Counted from the stretch's first letter, positions 1 to 8,382 are shown. The stretch: DNA of 13,793 nt from Gammaproteobacteria bacterium GWE2_37_16 (GCA_001801285.1 MGXG01000040.1:1-13793), one strand, 5' to 3'. A program made the numbers and translations. Notes: generated by a model not told the origin, from the letters alone.

Positions 1-9
1 GCTAATCAT
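1..9 (-). CDS. IS6-family transposase, first three codons
   Basis: The minus strand reads ATG ATT AGC (Met-Ile-Ser) up to the window edge, preceded by AGAGGAGC about 7 bases upstream. MIS is also the start of the other IS copy in this window and fits the MISFKG-type N-terminus common in IS6-family transposases. Whether the rest of the gene is intact cannot be seen. Confidence 0.7.
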
Positions 10-81
10 AAACTTTGCTCCTCTTATCGGTCAACTATTGGAGCCATTTTAATAAGCGTAATGTGAGTTTGCGACAGAACC
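1..81 (-). mobile_element. IS6-family insertion sequence, right end only
   Basis: This is the terminal piece of an IS whose body lies beyond the left edge. Positions 68-81 read TTTGCGACAGAACC, identical to the right terminal repeat of the complete IS near the other end of the window. Reading the minus strand inward, the next 67 bases align with that copy: a stretch of about 23 bases is identical, and there are about 13 differences over the whole 81 bases. A ribosome binding site (AGAGGAGC, positions 17-24) and an ATG follow in the expected place. Both copies have the same orientation. The GGTTCTGTCGCAAA end resembles known IS6-family ends (IS26 and IS240 types). The divergence between copies says they did not arise from one recent duplication. 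Confidence 0.9.
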
Positions 82-348
82 GAGAAATATAATTCAAATA
101 CTTCCCTTTTGAAAGAATTGTTGGGTTAAGGTGATTTTTCAAGAATCTCGGTTCAATCAAGGATATGTGAAAATAATTGCTTTATTTATCAATGTGTTGA
201 AAGCAAAATTCTGAAAATCACCAGAATTTCCCGAGAAACTACTGCTTAAGCTATGGTTAAGTTGTTAACTGCTTGATATTTAGGATATAATGTCTTTTGA
301 AGAAGGGTGTATTTTCCCCTTTATAATTTTATTTTATAGGTACCTACC
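82..348. other. Leader region upstream of rnr
   Basis: This gap between the IS end and rnr holds no recognisable gene. It contains an 8-bp inverted repeat, AAATTCTG (206-213) and CAGAATTT (222-229), with an 8-base loop. It also holds the proposed rnr promoter, and a weak 5-bp stem AAGGG/CCCTT (303-307 and 317-321) followed by a T-rich run inside the presumed leader. The weak stem could be an attenuator-like element, but the structure is too short to be sure. The IS sits about 180 bp upstream of the promoter, so it may have replaced the original upstream neighbour. Confidence 0.4.
262..291 (+). promoter_or_regulatory. Probable sigma-70 promoter for rnr-rlmB
   Basis: A perfect -10 box TATAAT lies at 286-291, with TTGTTA at 262-267 as a 4/6 match to the -35 consensus and an 18-base spacer. 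Transcription would begin near 298, giving a leader of about 50 bases before the TTG start of rnr. It is the only good -10 match directly upstream of the gene. Confidence 0.5.
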
Positions 349-2520
349 TTGACTCACACAATTATCGATATTTCCAAAGACCCTTTTCGCAACCGAGAAG
401 CGGAAAAATATGAACATCCAATTCCAAGTCGTGAATTTATTATGCAACACTTGGATGAGCTTGGGCGTCCTGCTAGTTATGGACATTTTTTACGAGTTTT
501 TGATTTAAAATCAGAGGAAGCCAAAGAAGCGCTATATCGCAGATTAAGAGCAATGTTGCGTGACGGACAACTAATAGCCAATCGTCGCGGCAGTTATGCT
601 TTGGTTACGCAATTAGCTTTGGTGCGTGGGCGTGTTTCGGTGCACAAAGAAGGTTATGGTTTTTTGATCCCGGAAGATGGGGGCGATCATATTTTTTTAC
701 CGCCAAAACAATTGCGTTCTGTTTTCCATGGCGATAAGGTTTTAGTTAGTATTACAACAGAAGATAAACGCGGTCGTAAGGAAGGAAATATAGTTGCAAT
801 TTTGGAACGTGGAACAGTTCAATTCGTTGGACGCTACTGGATTGAAGATGGCGTTGCCTTTGTTTCTTCGCTTAATAAAAACATTATTCAGGATATTGTA
901 ATTCCATCTGGTAAAGAGGGAAGTGCTAGACCAGGACAAATTGTTGTTGCCGATATTATTTCTTATCCCAAAGATCGACGTCAGGGAATTGGTGAAATTA
1001 AAGAAATACTTGGCGAAGATATGGCGCCGGGAATGGAAGTAGAAATAGCGATTCGTGCTCATTGTTTACCACATATTTGGTCAGACGAAGTTTTACAGGA
1101 AATGCAAAATTTTCCTAAAACAGTTTTAGAAGAAGATAAAAAAGGTCGACCGGCATTACAGAAATTGCCCTTTGTGACTATCGATGGCGAAGATGCTAAA
1201 GATTTTGATGATGCGGTTTATTGCGAGAAAGTTGCTAAAGGTGTTGATTGGCGCCTTTATGTGGCTATTGCTGATGTGAGCCACTATGTTAGGTCAAATA
1301 CTGCATTGGATAAAGAAGCACTGTCGCGTGGTAATTCAGTTTATTTTCCCGGTGCGGTTATTCCAATGTTACCTGAAATTTTATCTAACGAACTTTGTTC
1401 TTTGCGACCCAATGTCGATCGTTTATGTATGGTTTGTGAGATGGTTGTTAGCGCGAATGGTCAGTTAAAAAGGCATAAATTTTATGAAGCGGTTATTGTT
1501 TCGCATGCGCGTTTAACTTACAACCAAGTTTATGACATGTTGGAAGGTAAAAGCAAGCAACAACCTGCTTTATTGCCGCATTTGCGTGAATTGCATAATG
1601 TTTATTTGGCGCTTAAGCAACAACGTCAAAAACGTGGGGCTTTGAATTTTGATATGCCAGAAACGCGTATTATTTACGGCAAAGGACGCAAAATCAAGCA
1701 AATAGTCCCTTTTACACGTAATTATGCTCACGAAATTATTGAAGAATGTATGCTTGCTGCCAATGTTTGTACATCAAAGTTTTTAGCTAAAAGTGATCTG
1801 CCGGTTTTGTATCGCGTACATGCTGGACCAGATGCGGAAAAATTGGATAATTTACGACACGTGCTAAGTGGTTTGGGTTTGCAATTAAAGGGTGGTGATG
1901 AGCCAAAACCCACCGATTATGCTGACTTGATTACCAAGATTGCAGGACGCAAAGATGAGCGGATGTTGCATATGATTTTGTTGCGCTCGTTACAACAAGC
2001 GATCTATACCCAGGAAAATATTGGTCATTTTGGATTGGCATATCAGGCTTATACTCATTTCACCTCACCCATTCGACGCTATCCTGATTTGCTGATTCAT
2101 CGCGCTATTCGACAGTCTTTGTATAGACCCACACTGGCTATTTATCCTTATGATCGAGAGATGGTACAGAATTTTGGGGCACATTGTTCCATGACTGAAA
2201 GGCGGGCAGATGATGCTACGCGTGATGCAATTGATTGGTTGAAGTGTGAGTACATGTTAAGTCATGTTGGGAAAACCTATGACGGTATTATTTCAGGAGT
2301 GATGAGTTTTGGCGTATTTGTTGAATTAAAAGGAGTTTATGTTGAAGGACTATTACATATTACATCTTTGAAAAACGATTATTACAAATTCGATCCAATC
2401 CATCATCGCTTAGACGGTCGTCGCTCTGGTATTAGCTACCGCATAGGAGATGCAATTCGCATAACGGTTGCGCGCGTTAATTTGGATGATCGGAAGATTG
2501 ATTTTGAGCTGGCAACCTAA
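349..2520 (+). CDS. rnr: Ribonuclease R, 3'-5' exoribonuclease
   Basis: Processive 3'-5' exoribonuclease of the RNase II/RNB family, which degrades structured RNA, rRNA and mRNA in the cytoplasm. The N-terminus DPFRNREAEKYEHPIPSREF closely matches gammaproteobacterial RNase R. Domains in order: winged helix (about 20-85), two cold-shock OB folds (about 90-230), RNB catalytic domain (about 265-600) and S1 (about 638-720). The RNB motif DGEDAKDFDDA supplies D279, D285, D287 and D288, equivalent to E. coli D272, D278, D280 and D281. The start is TTG: an in-frame TAG lies 12 bases upstream, no ATG lies between, and the conserved DPF follows. The ribosome binding site is weak (TAGG). At 723 residues it is about 90 shorter than the E. 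coli enzyme, because it stops right after S1 and lacks the lysine-rich tail. It is probably co-transcribed with rlmB, 14 bases downstream. Confidence 0.97.
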   Translation: MTHTIIDISKDPFRNREAEKYEHPIPSREFIMQHLDELGRPASYGHFLRVFDLKSEEAKEALYRRLRAMLRDGQLIANRRGSYALVTQLALVRGRVSVHKEGYGFLIPEDGGDHIFLPPKQLRSVFHGDKVLVSITTEDKRGRKEGNIVAILERGTVQFVGRYWIEDGVAFVSSLNKNIIQDIVIPSGKEGSARPGQIVVADIISYPKDRRQGIGEIKEILGEDMAPGMEVEIAIRAHCLPHIWSDEVLQEMQNFPKTVLEEDKKGRPALQKLPFVTIDGEDAKDFDDAVYCEKVAKGVDWRLYVAIADVSHYVRSNTALDKEALSRGNSVYFPGAVIPMLPEILSNELCSLRPNVDRLCMVCEMVVSANGQLKRHKFYEAVIVSHARLTYNQVYDMLEGKSKQQPALLPHLRELHNVYLALKQQRQKRGALNFDMPETRIIYGKGRKIKQIVPFTRNYAHEIIEECMLAANVCTSKFLAKSDLPVLYRVHAGPDAEKLDNLRHVLSGLGLQLKGGDEPKPTDYADLITKIAGRKDERMLHMILLRSLQQAIYTQENIGHFGLAYQAYTHFTSPIRRYPDLLIHRAIRQSLYRPTLAIYPYDREMVQNFGAHCSMTERRADDATRDAIDWLKCEYMLSHVGKTYDGIISGVMSFGVFVELKGVYVEGLLHITSLKNDYYKFDPIHHRLDGRRSGISYRIGDAIRITVARVNLDDRKIDFELAT

Positions 2521-2534
2521 CTTAAGGATTTTCA

Positions 2535-3287
2535 ATGAACAAAAACCAATCCGAATATATTTACGGAATACACGCTATCAAAGCTTTATTGCAGATTAAT
2601 CCTGCAAAAATAACCACTATTTATTTAGCGCGGCAAAAAAGCGAACCCAATCTGCGAACAATTTTGCAAATTGCGCATGAGCATAAAATCAGTGTTATTT
2701 CGTCTTCACAGCGAGATTTAGATGTTTTGCTTTCTGATACCAACCATCAGGGGATTATTGCTCAAGCTAAAAGTGCAGGAGTATACGATGAAAGTGAATT
2801 AGAGATTCTTTTGGATAATTTAGAAGACTCGCCTTTTTTATTAATTCTTGATTCTGTACAAGACCCCCATAACCTTGGGGCTTGTTTACGCACAGCCAAT
2901 GCAGCTGGTGTCCATGCGGTTATTGTGCCAAAAGACAAAGCTGTAGGAATTACACCGGCGGTGCGTAAAGTCGCCTGTGGTGCTGCAGAGACAACACCTT
3001 TTTTTGCAGTGACTAATTTGGCACGTACTTTAGATATGTTAAAAAAGCGTGGTATTTGGTTGTTTGGCGCTGATGCAGAAGCGAAAAAAACCATTTATCA
3101 GGTGGATCTTTGTGGATCTCTTGGCATTGTCTTGGGGGCGGAAGGATTCGGCTTAAGAAGGCTGACACGGGAAAAGTGCGATTTTTTGATCTCTATTCCT
3201 TTGCGCGGGACGGTAACCAGTCTTAACGTTTCTGTTGCGACAGGTATTTGTTTGTTTGAGGCGGTACGCAGAAAAATTGATAATTAA
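2535..3287 (+). CDS. rlmB: 23S rRNA (guanosine-2'-O-)-methyltransferase RlmB
   Basis: SpoU/TrmH-family methyltransferase that uses S-adenosylmethionine to methylate the ribose of G2251 in the peptidyl-transferase region of 23S rRNA. The N-terminal substrate-binding domain opens with YIYGIHAIKALL. The catalytic SPOUT domain carries the three family motifs: RTANAAGVHAVIVPK (about 124-138), LGAEGFGLRRLTREKCDFLI (about 199-219) with IPLRG, and SLNVSVATGICLFEA (about 229-243), which forms the knotted cofactor pocket. The length of 250 residues is normal. The ATG is preceded by TAAGGA at 2523-2528 with 6-base spacing. The rnr-rlmB order and close spacing match the arrangement in E. coli and relatives, which supports both names. 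Confidence 0.96.
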   Translation: MNKNQSEYIYGIHAIKALLQINPAKITTIYLARQKSEPNLRTILQIAHEHKISVISSSQRDLDVLLSDTNHQGIIAQAKSAGVYDESELEILLDNLEDSPFLLILDSVQDPHNLGACLRTANAAGVHAVIVPKDKAVGITPAVRKVACGAAETTPFFAVTNLARTLDMLKKRGIWLFGADAEAKKTIYQVDLCGSLGIVLGAEGFGLRRLTREKCDFLISIPLRGTVTSLNVSVATGICLFEAVRRKIDN

Positions 3288-3302
3288 TGTGGTTCCGCCA
3301 CA
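3288..3302. terminator. Possible hairpin between convergent genes
   Basis: TGTGG (3288-3292) and CCACA (3298-3302) form a perfect 5-bp stem with a TTCCG loop, directly after the rlmB stop codon and just before the end of the convergent deacetylase gene. The symmetric stem could stop transcription from either side. No strong T run follows on either strand, so the call is weak. Confidence 0.3.
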
Positions 3303-3307
3303 AATAT

Positions 3308-4717
3308 TTACAAAGTTAAATTACTCCATTCAAAGTTCCATGGGTCTAATTTGTTTTCCCCGCTAACTTGATTGTTTCCTAAAATATGTTCTATTGGATA
3401 GACTGATTTGAGGAAGGAAACCAGATGGTTTAAAGCTCTATATTGTGCTGTGGTTGGGGAATCTGTTTCCGCATTAAGCAATTCTATACCTATAGAAAAA
3501 TCGTTAATATTTGTTCTCCCATCGGGCATTTTACTTTTGCCAGCGTGATAAGCAATTGTTGAGTCCGGGACAAGACGATGAATAATTCCATCTCTTTCGA
3601 TAATATAATGTGGGGCAAAATTATTAACAGCATGTTCTTTTAAAAGAGCATCTAGATCATATTTATCATTATCGAGGTGAGAATAAGCTGAATGTATGAT
3701 AATGGTGTTGATTGGGCGGGCGTCGGATGGATTTTCATGTTTTTTAATTGTCTGATGTCCCCAACTAACATAGTTATCCATTACTACTATTTGATACGGG
3801 CTAACATCAAGTAATTCAGGTACAGTTAGGAACTTATATCCTTCCTTTTCCAAAGTACTGATAATTATTTTTAAGGCCGCGACACTTTTTGAGCGGTCTC
3901 CTCCTCCATCATGCAGGGCAAGAATACCGCCGGGATGAACAAGTTTAAGTATATCGGAAGCAATTCCTTCAGCGGTGGTTTTGTTTATATCATAGTCGTC
4001 TGTTATATCGTTCCAAAGAATAGTTTTGTATGCAAGTTTCTTGGTGACGTCCCTTGAATCATCGGAACATATTCCATATGGTGGACGAAAGAGTGCCGGG
4101 ACAACTCCAGTCAGCTCATAAATAATAGAGCTGTCTTTTTGTAATTCTTCAGTAGCTTCAGAAACTGACAGTTTTGAAAAACGGTTATGTGAATATGTGT
4201 GATTGCCTAATACATTTTGTTCGGCAAAGAGCTCCTGAACTAATTTGGGATATTGCAGAGCATTTTTGCCGATAAGGAAAAAGGTTCCCCTGATGTGATG
4301 CTGTTTAAGTATTTCTAATATTTCCTGGGTATATTTTCCGTTTGGACCGTCGTCAAAAGTTAAGGCAACTACTTTCTCATTGGTTTTAATTTTATGAATA
4401 CCATGACATTTTTCCATTGCGACTAGCCATTCATGCGCTTTTTCAGCTTGAGTTTTTTCTGGTTTTTTAGGGGGAATTTGTAGGATGGATGTTGCGGTTT
4501 CAGTTGTTTTTTTTTGCTCTGATACGAGACCGGCTGAGTGAGTTATTTCAGCAGATACAGCAGTACTTGGTTTATATGCTTTTTTTACAGGCTCCTGTGG
4601 CTCTTTTTTGAGCGTGTAATTTGGAAAAGTAATTCTGCCATTATAGTAGACAAATACAGCGAAAGTAGTCAATAAAACCACAAAAAGAATAGTATGTAAT
4701 GAGGTTTTTTTTTTCAT
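3308..4717 (-). CDS. Membrane-anchored polysaccharide deacetylase / N-acetylmuramoyl-L-alanine amidase-like fusion
   Basis: Two cell-wall domains in one protein. Residues 7-25 form one hydrophobic helix (signal anchor), followed by a Pro/Lys/Thr-rich linker to about 90. The NodB deacetylase domain (about 113-305) has all its motifs: TFDDGPN (120-126; D122 and D123), the zinc ligands HTYSH (173-177), RPPYG (211-215) and LHDGGG (268-273). It should deacetylate an N-acetylated sugar in the periplasm, possibly peptidoglycan. An Amidase_2 (AmpD-like) domain fills about 335-465, with H342, H391, E412, K456 and D458 where the family has its zinc-binding or active-site residues. The second zinc-ligand histidine of the GH...KxDP motif (AmpD H154) is replaced by N448, so amidase activity is doubtful. 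The start codon is followed at once by a run of ten A on the coding strand, and no clear ribosome binding site is seen. It is convergent with rlmB and probably a single-gene transcript. Confidence 0.85.
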   Translation of the reverse strand: MKKKTSLHTILFVVLLTTFAVFVYYNGRITFPNYTLKKEPQEPVKKAYKPSTAVSAEITHSAGLVSEQKKTTETATSILQIPPKKPEKTQAEKAHEWLVAMEKCHGIHKIKTNEKVVALTFDDGPNGKYTQEILEILKQHHIRGTFFLIGKNALQYPKLVQELFAEQNVLGNHTYSHNRFSKLSVSEATEELQKDSSIIYELTGVVPALFRPPYGICSDDSRDVTKKLAYKTILWNDITDDYDINKTTAEGIASDILKLVHPGGILALHDGGGDRSKSVAALKIIISTLEKEGYKFLTVPELLDVSPYQIVVMDNYVSWGHQTIKKHENPSDARPINTIIIHSAYSHLDNDKYDLDALLKEHAVNNFAPHYIIERDGIIHRLVPDSTIAYHAGKSKMPDGRTNINDFSIGIELLNAETDSPTTAQYRALNHLVSFLKSVYPIEHILGNNQVSGENKLDPWNFEWSNLTL

Positions 4718-4759
4718 AAAAGATTTTCAACGAAAAGAAGAGATTTTAAAAAGCAAATC

Positions 4760-4768
4760 ATTATAGCA
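4760..4768 (-). promoter_or_regulatory. Extended -10 promoter for the deacetylase-amidase gene
   Basis: The minus strand reads TGCTATAAT, a perfect -10 box with the TGn extension. It would start transcription about 35 bases before the ATG at 4717. No good -35 lies at 17 bases, which is common for extended -10 promoters. Confidence 0.45.
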
Positions 4769-4882
4769 AACTTTTTTTATATAACCAGCAATTACTAGTA
4801 AGCGGAAAATGTATCGCTGTTTGCCAAAAAATAACTACCCAGAGAAAAAAACGCCCCCAATACCGTAAAAAAGTTTAAACAT

Positions 4883-4914
4883 CAGTAAGATGGCGTTTGC
4901 CATCACTGCTTTTT
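4883..4914 (+). terminator. Orphan rho-independent terminator-like hairpin
   Basis: CAGT (4883-4886), an AA bulge and GATGGC (4889-4894) pair with GCCATC (4899-4904) and ACTG (4905-4908) around a GTTT tetraloop, giving ten base pairs. C and five T follow at 4909-4914. In form this is a good rightward terminator, yet no rightward gene precedes it. On the minus strand the nearest T run is 9 bases from the stem, so rightward use fits better. It may end a small RNA or the remnant of a lost gene. Confidence 0.5.
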
Positions 4915-5074
4915 CTTAGCTTCGGGAAGATTTAATGTAATTCAATTCGGATACCACCTAAAGCTTTCATTCCTCGAGTCCTTCATTTAAAATAAAATCT
5001 CCTGCAAAACACTTGCAATGGGATAGTAGGCACACAAAGTAAATTACTATACAAATCAATAAATTTAAAAGAAC

Positions 5075-8000
5075 ATGAAAAATTTTATAAAAACCTGTTT
5101 TTCTACCAGACCTTCGGTTACCTTACCTCCAGCAGAATTAGAATATGCTATAGAGGAATTGCGTATCTTTCAGGAAAATATAGAAAGTGCCTGCCTTTTT
5201 CTAAAACAACAGCACCCGCAAACTTTTTTGCCCTCTTCCTCAAAAACACCACTTTATTTGGTTATCGGCGCTAGCGAAGCTGGCAAATCGACTCTGCTAA
5301 CGCAATCTGGTTTAAATTTAATCGATGCTCACAGACAAAACATATCCAACCCAAGTTCAACAAGATATTGCCACTTTTGGTTTTCCGATAAAGCAATTTG
5401 GGTTGATACCGCAGGTCATTACACAACTGCAAATCCAAATAACCCAAGCATCAACCTGGCTTGGCGTGGTTTGATTAAGTTAATTGACAGCTATAAAAAC
5501 CGCTGCCCTTTATCCGGTCTCATAATTGCTATTGATCTAGCAGATCTTGCGCGAGATCCACAGAAAGCCCAACAGATTTTGATCAATATCAAACAAAGAA
5601 TTTATGAAATTGCCCGCTACGTTCATGAATTACCCATGTTCCTTATCTTAACTAAAGTGGATTTAATTGCTGGATTTAGCGATTTTTTTGCTGATCTAAC
5701 GGGAGGAACCGAGCGACAACAAGCTTTTGGCATCGGTCTACAGGATCTTATTGGCGCGACACGCCCCATTCAAGTATTTGCAGATAAATTTGATCTTTTC
5801 ATGCAAAAACTGCAAACAAGAGTATTCGGACGTTTGCAACAAGAAACCAGCTTGGAAAAACGCGGCACAATCCAGGATTTTCCACTCCAAATAGAAAGAC
5901 TTAAAGAGGTTATTGAAGAGATTGTTAACGAAATCCCACATAATGCTCAAACCCGTTTGCAAGGAATTTATTTTACAAGCGCTGTACAACATGGCTTAGC
6001 AATTGATTGTTTGCCTTTGCCCTTTATGGAAACCCCTAACCAAGAAGGAAAAAACATTACGCGCAATAACGCCTATTTAAGAGGACAACAACCTTACTTT
6101 GTCGGTCAATTATTTCAGCATATTATTAATAAAAATGAAGGGAATAAAGGCAAAAAAAACGTCTCATCACCAACGCCACATTACCTTTCTCTTTTGCGCA
6201 CACTGTTACCATTAAGCGTAATTATTATCGGTGGTTTTACTCTGTATGGAAGTTATTTATCCAGTCTAAACTCTTTGACCAATTTACGTAATGTTACCCA
6301 GCAATATGCTTCAATATTGACGGAAGGGGATTCCAATACAAAATTAAATCAAACTTATCTATTGTTGCAAAAGACTACCAAAGATTTCCATAATACCTGG
6401 TGGCAATTCTCAACCAGTCCGAATCTTAATAACTTAATATCTTCTATAACAAAAGCTTATCATAGTTTGTTAAGATCGGTTTTTATTCCCCAATTAAAAG
6501 CAATTTTAGAGGCAAGCTTAAATGCGCCTATAGAAAATCAAAAGCCATTGGACTTTTACAACGCTTTAAAAGCCTATTTAATGCTGGGGAATCAGGATAG
6601 ACGAGATATTACGTATCTACAAAAGTGGTTTGATAGTTATTGGGAAAAAACCTACTCCAATAACAAAGACCTACTCCTACAACAAAATTTATTTTTACCC
6701 GCCGTTTTGCAGAATAATTTAAATATTGATACTGACGAGAGGGTAATTAACGTAGCTCGTGCCGCACTGACTAATGTCGCATTAGACCAATTAATTTTTG
6801 CTCTATTTGCCGACCAAAGCCCTCTTCTTAAACAACATATTTCCACAGAAAGTAGCTCTATTGCCTCATTTTTATCTCAAGAATTCAGTATTGCAAAATT
6901 ATATACCGAGCCATCTGTTGCAGAAACATACAACCATCTATCCTCCACAGCTTCTAATACTATTACCCATGATTGGGTTCTCGGTTTAGATCAACAAGGG
7001 GAACAACAAAATTCTTTACTTGCTGATACAAAACAATTAAACAGAAAAATCAGAAGTATTTATTTAACACGCTATGTGGTCGCGTGGAACGATGCCCTCA
7101 ATAAAGTAAAGATTACAGAATTTAAAGACTTAAAACAAACCGTTAACGATTTGCAATGTCTTACGAAACAATCTTCTCCTCTTTTAGGGCTATTACATTT
7201 AGTAAAGGCTAACACCATCAGCCCTAGAAACGACGCCCAATTTAACGATTTAGTAACCGCTCCGTTTAAAAATTGGCAAGCAATTGATGAGCAAAAACTA
7301 CAGCAAATCCTTATCAACTTAATCAACTATTTAACTCCCCTGACCAATAGCCTTGATCACTCTCAAAAATCATGGGGTGCAACAAAAGAAGCTATGGAAC
7401 AAAATAAATTGCCTAATGAAATAGAGGCATTGCGTTCCTTTGCCGAAAAGCAACCAGAGCCATTGCGTACCTGGCTAGTAACTTTGGCAAATAACAGTTG
7501 GGAAATCCTGTTACAAGAAAGCAAAGACTACCTTAATTTGACATGGACAAAGACTGTAACACCAAAATATATAACCACCTTACAAAATCGTTATCCGTTA
7601 AGTAAAGACTCCACATCTGACGTGAGCTTTGAAAATTTTACCAAATTCTTTGGCTCTAACGGTGTTATGGACTCTTTTTTTGTTTCCTATTTACAGCCTT
7701 TTGTCGATACAAGCAAGCCGTATTGGGTATGGAAAAAAATAGCAAATAATAAGTTAGATATCAGCCAGGAAACTTTAGAAATGTTTATGCGTGCTTCCTT
7801 AATCCGCAAAATGTTTTATCCAAATGATATCAAACACCCAATTAGTCATTTTTCTTTAACCCCACTAGAAATAGCCCCAGAAGTCAAAAGTTTCACTTTA
7901 ATGATAGAGGGACAAACCGTTTTCGCGATGCCAAGCAAGATGGGTTCGCGCTGGATCACCTGGCCTGGTCCAAAAGCAGAGAACGTGGCACTTGAATTTG

Positions 8001-8224
8001 TTGATAAGGAAGGGAAAAACACGCAAGCCACTTTCGGAGGTTCATGGGCATGGTTTAAATTACTTGATAAATCAAGTCTACAAAGCACAGGAGACCCTCG
8101 TCGCTATACTCTGTCTTTTGATTTAGATGGTTATTCCATAAAATATCAACTGGTGGCAGATAAGCTGGTTAATCCTTTTATACCTGATATTCTTGCCAAT
8201 TTTCGGTGTGTAGAAAAGTTTTAG
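5075..8224 (+). CDS. icmF: IcmF/TssM-family secretion-system membrane protein (Dot/Icm-type IcmF)
   Basis: Large inner-membrane protein of the IcmF/TssM family, which in type IVB (Dot/Icm) and type VI systems works with DotU/TssL to stabilise the envelope complex. The N-terminal GTPase-like domain shows Walker A GASEAGKST (65-73), DTAG (111-114) and TKVD (193-196). The family motif GIYFTSAVQHG lies near 297-307. One strong transmembrane helix spans about 374-395, followed by a long periplasmic region. The C-terminal domain includes IEGQTVFAMPSKMGSRWITW and WPGP, typical of the family's C-terminus. There is no N-terminal transmembrane hairpin as in type VI TssM, and an in-frame TAA 9 bases upstream of the ATG rules out a longer start. 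That, the 1049-residue length and the IcmD-like gene nearby favour a Dot/Icm origin. The ribosome binding site is weak (AAAAGAAC). No dotU or other icm gene adjoins it. Confidence 0.8.
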   Translation: MKNFIKTCFSTRPSVTLPPAELEYAIEELRIFQENIESACLFLKQQHPQTFLPSSSKTPLYLVIGASEAGKSTLLTQSGLNLIDAHRQNISNPSSTRYCHFWFSDKAIWVDTAGHYTTANPNNPSINLAWRGLIKLIDSYKNRCPLSGLIIAIDLADLARDPQKAQQILINIKQRIYEIARYVHELPMFLILTKVDLIAGFSDFFADLTGGTERQQAFGIGLQDLIGATRPIQVFADKFDLFMQKLQTRVFGRLQQETSLEKRGTIQDFPLQIERLKEVIEEIVNEIPHNAQTRLQGIYFTSAVQHGLAIDCLPLPFMETPNQEGKNITRNNAYLRGQQPYFVGQLFQHIINKNEGNKGKKNVSSPTPHYLSLLRTLLPLSVIIIGGFTLYGSYLSSLNSLTNLRNVTQQYASILTEGDSNTKLNQTYLLLQKTTKDFHNTWWQFSTSPNLNNLISSITKAYHSLLRSVFIPQLKAILEASLNAPIENQKPLDFYNALKAYLMLGNQDRRDITYLQKWFDSYWEKTYSNNKDLLLQQNLFLPAVLQNNLNIDTDERVINVARAALTNVALDQLIFALFADQSPLLKQHISTESSSIASFLSQEFSIAKLYTEPSVAETYNHLSSTASNTITHDWVLGLDQQGEQQNSLLADTKQLNRKIRSIYLTRYVVAWNDALNKVKITEFKDLKQTVNDLQCLTKQSSPLLGLLHLVKANTISPRNDAQFNDLVTAPFKNWQAIDEQKLQQILINLINYLTPLTNSLDHSQKSWGATKEAMEQNKLPNEIEALRSFAEKQPEPLRTWLVTLANNSWEILLQESKDYLNLTWTKTVTPKYITTLQNRYPLSKDSTSDVSFENFTKFFGSNGVMDSFFVSYLQPFVDTSKPYWVWKKIANNKLDISQETLEMFMRASLIRKMFYPNDIKHPISHFSLTPLEIAPEVKSFTLMIEGQTVFAMPSKMGSRWITWPGPKAENVALEFVDKEGKNTQATFGGSWAWFKLLDKSSLQSTGDPRRYTLSFDLDGYSIKYQLVADKLVNPFIPDILANFRCVEKF

Positions 8225-8382
8225 TGCAATTGTGGATAATAAAGATGACTAATTGCCTAATTTGAATTCCCCCCCTTGGTTCGCAGAGAATATACAAATT
8301 GAATTGCTATATAAATCACCCAGTTTTAGACTGAAATAGGAGCTTTTCAAAAACCATGTACAAATCACAAAAACAACGTAGT

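Larger units (their letters stand above)
4718..5074. other. Intergenic region between divergent genes
   Basis: This 357-bp gap separates the leftward deacetylase gene from the rightward icmF-like gene. It holds a leftward promoter near 4760 and a terminator-like hairpin at 4883-4914, both listed separately. I see no convincing coding sequence. I also see no convincing promoter for the icmF-like gene: a TTGCAA at 5013-5018 has no -10 at the right distance. The hairpin implies that something short is, or once was, transcribed rightward here. Confidence 0.4.

Noticed and set aside
742..1062. Leftward open frame inside rnr.
   Set aside because: Antisense shadow of a well-conserved gene, with no family resemblance.
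4942..4986. A 14-residue leftward peptide frame (MKDSRNESFRWYPN) with an AGGAG about 12 bases upstream.
   Set aside because: Too short, poor spacing, and no sign of conservation or attenuator structure linked to it.
8226..8256. Inverted repeat GCAATT/AATTGC just after icmF as a terminator.
   Set aside because: The loop is 19 bases, the stem is AT-rich and no T run follows.
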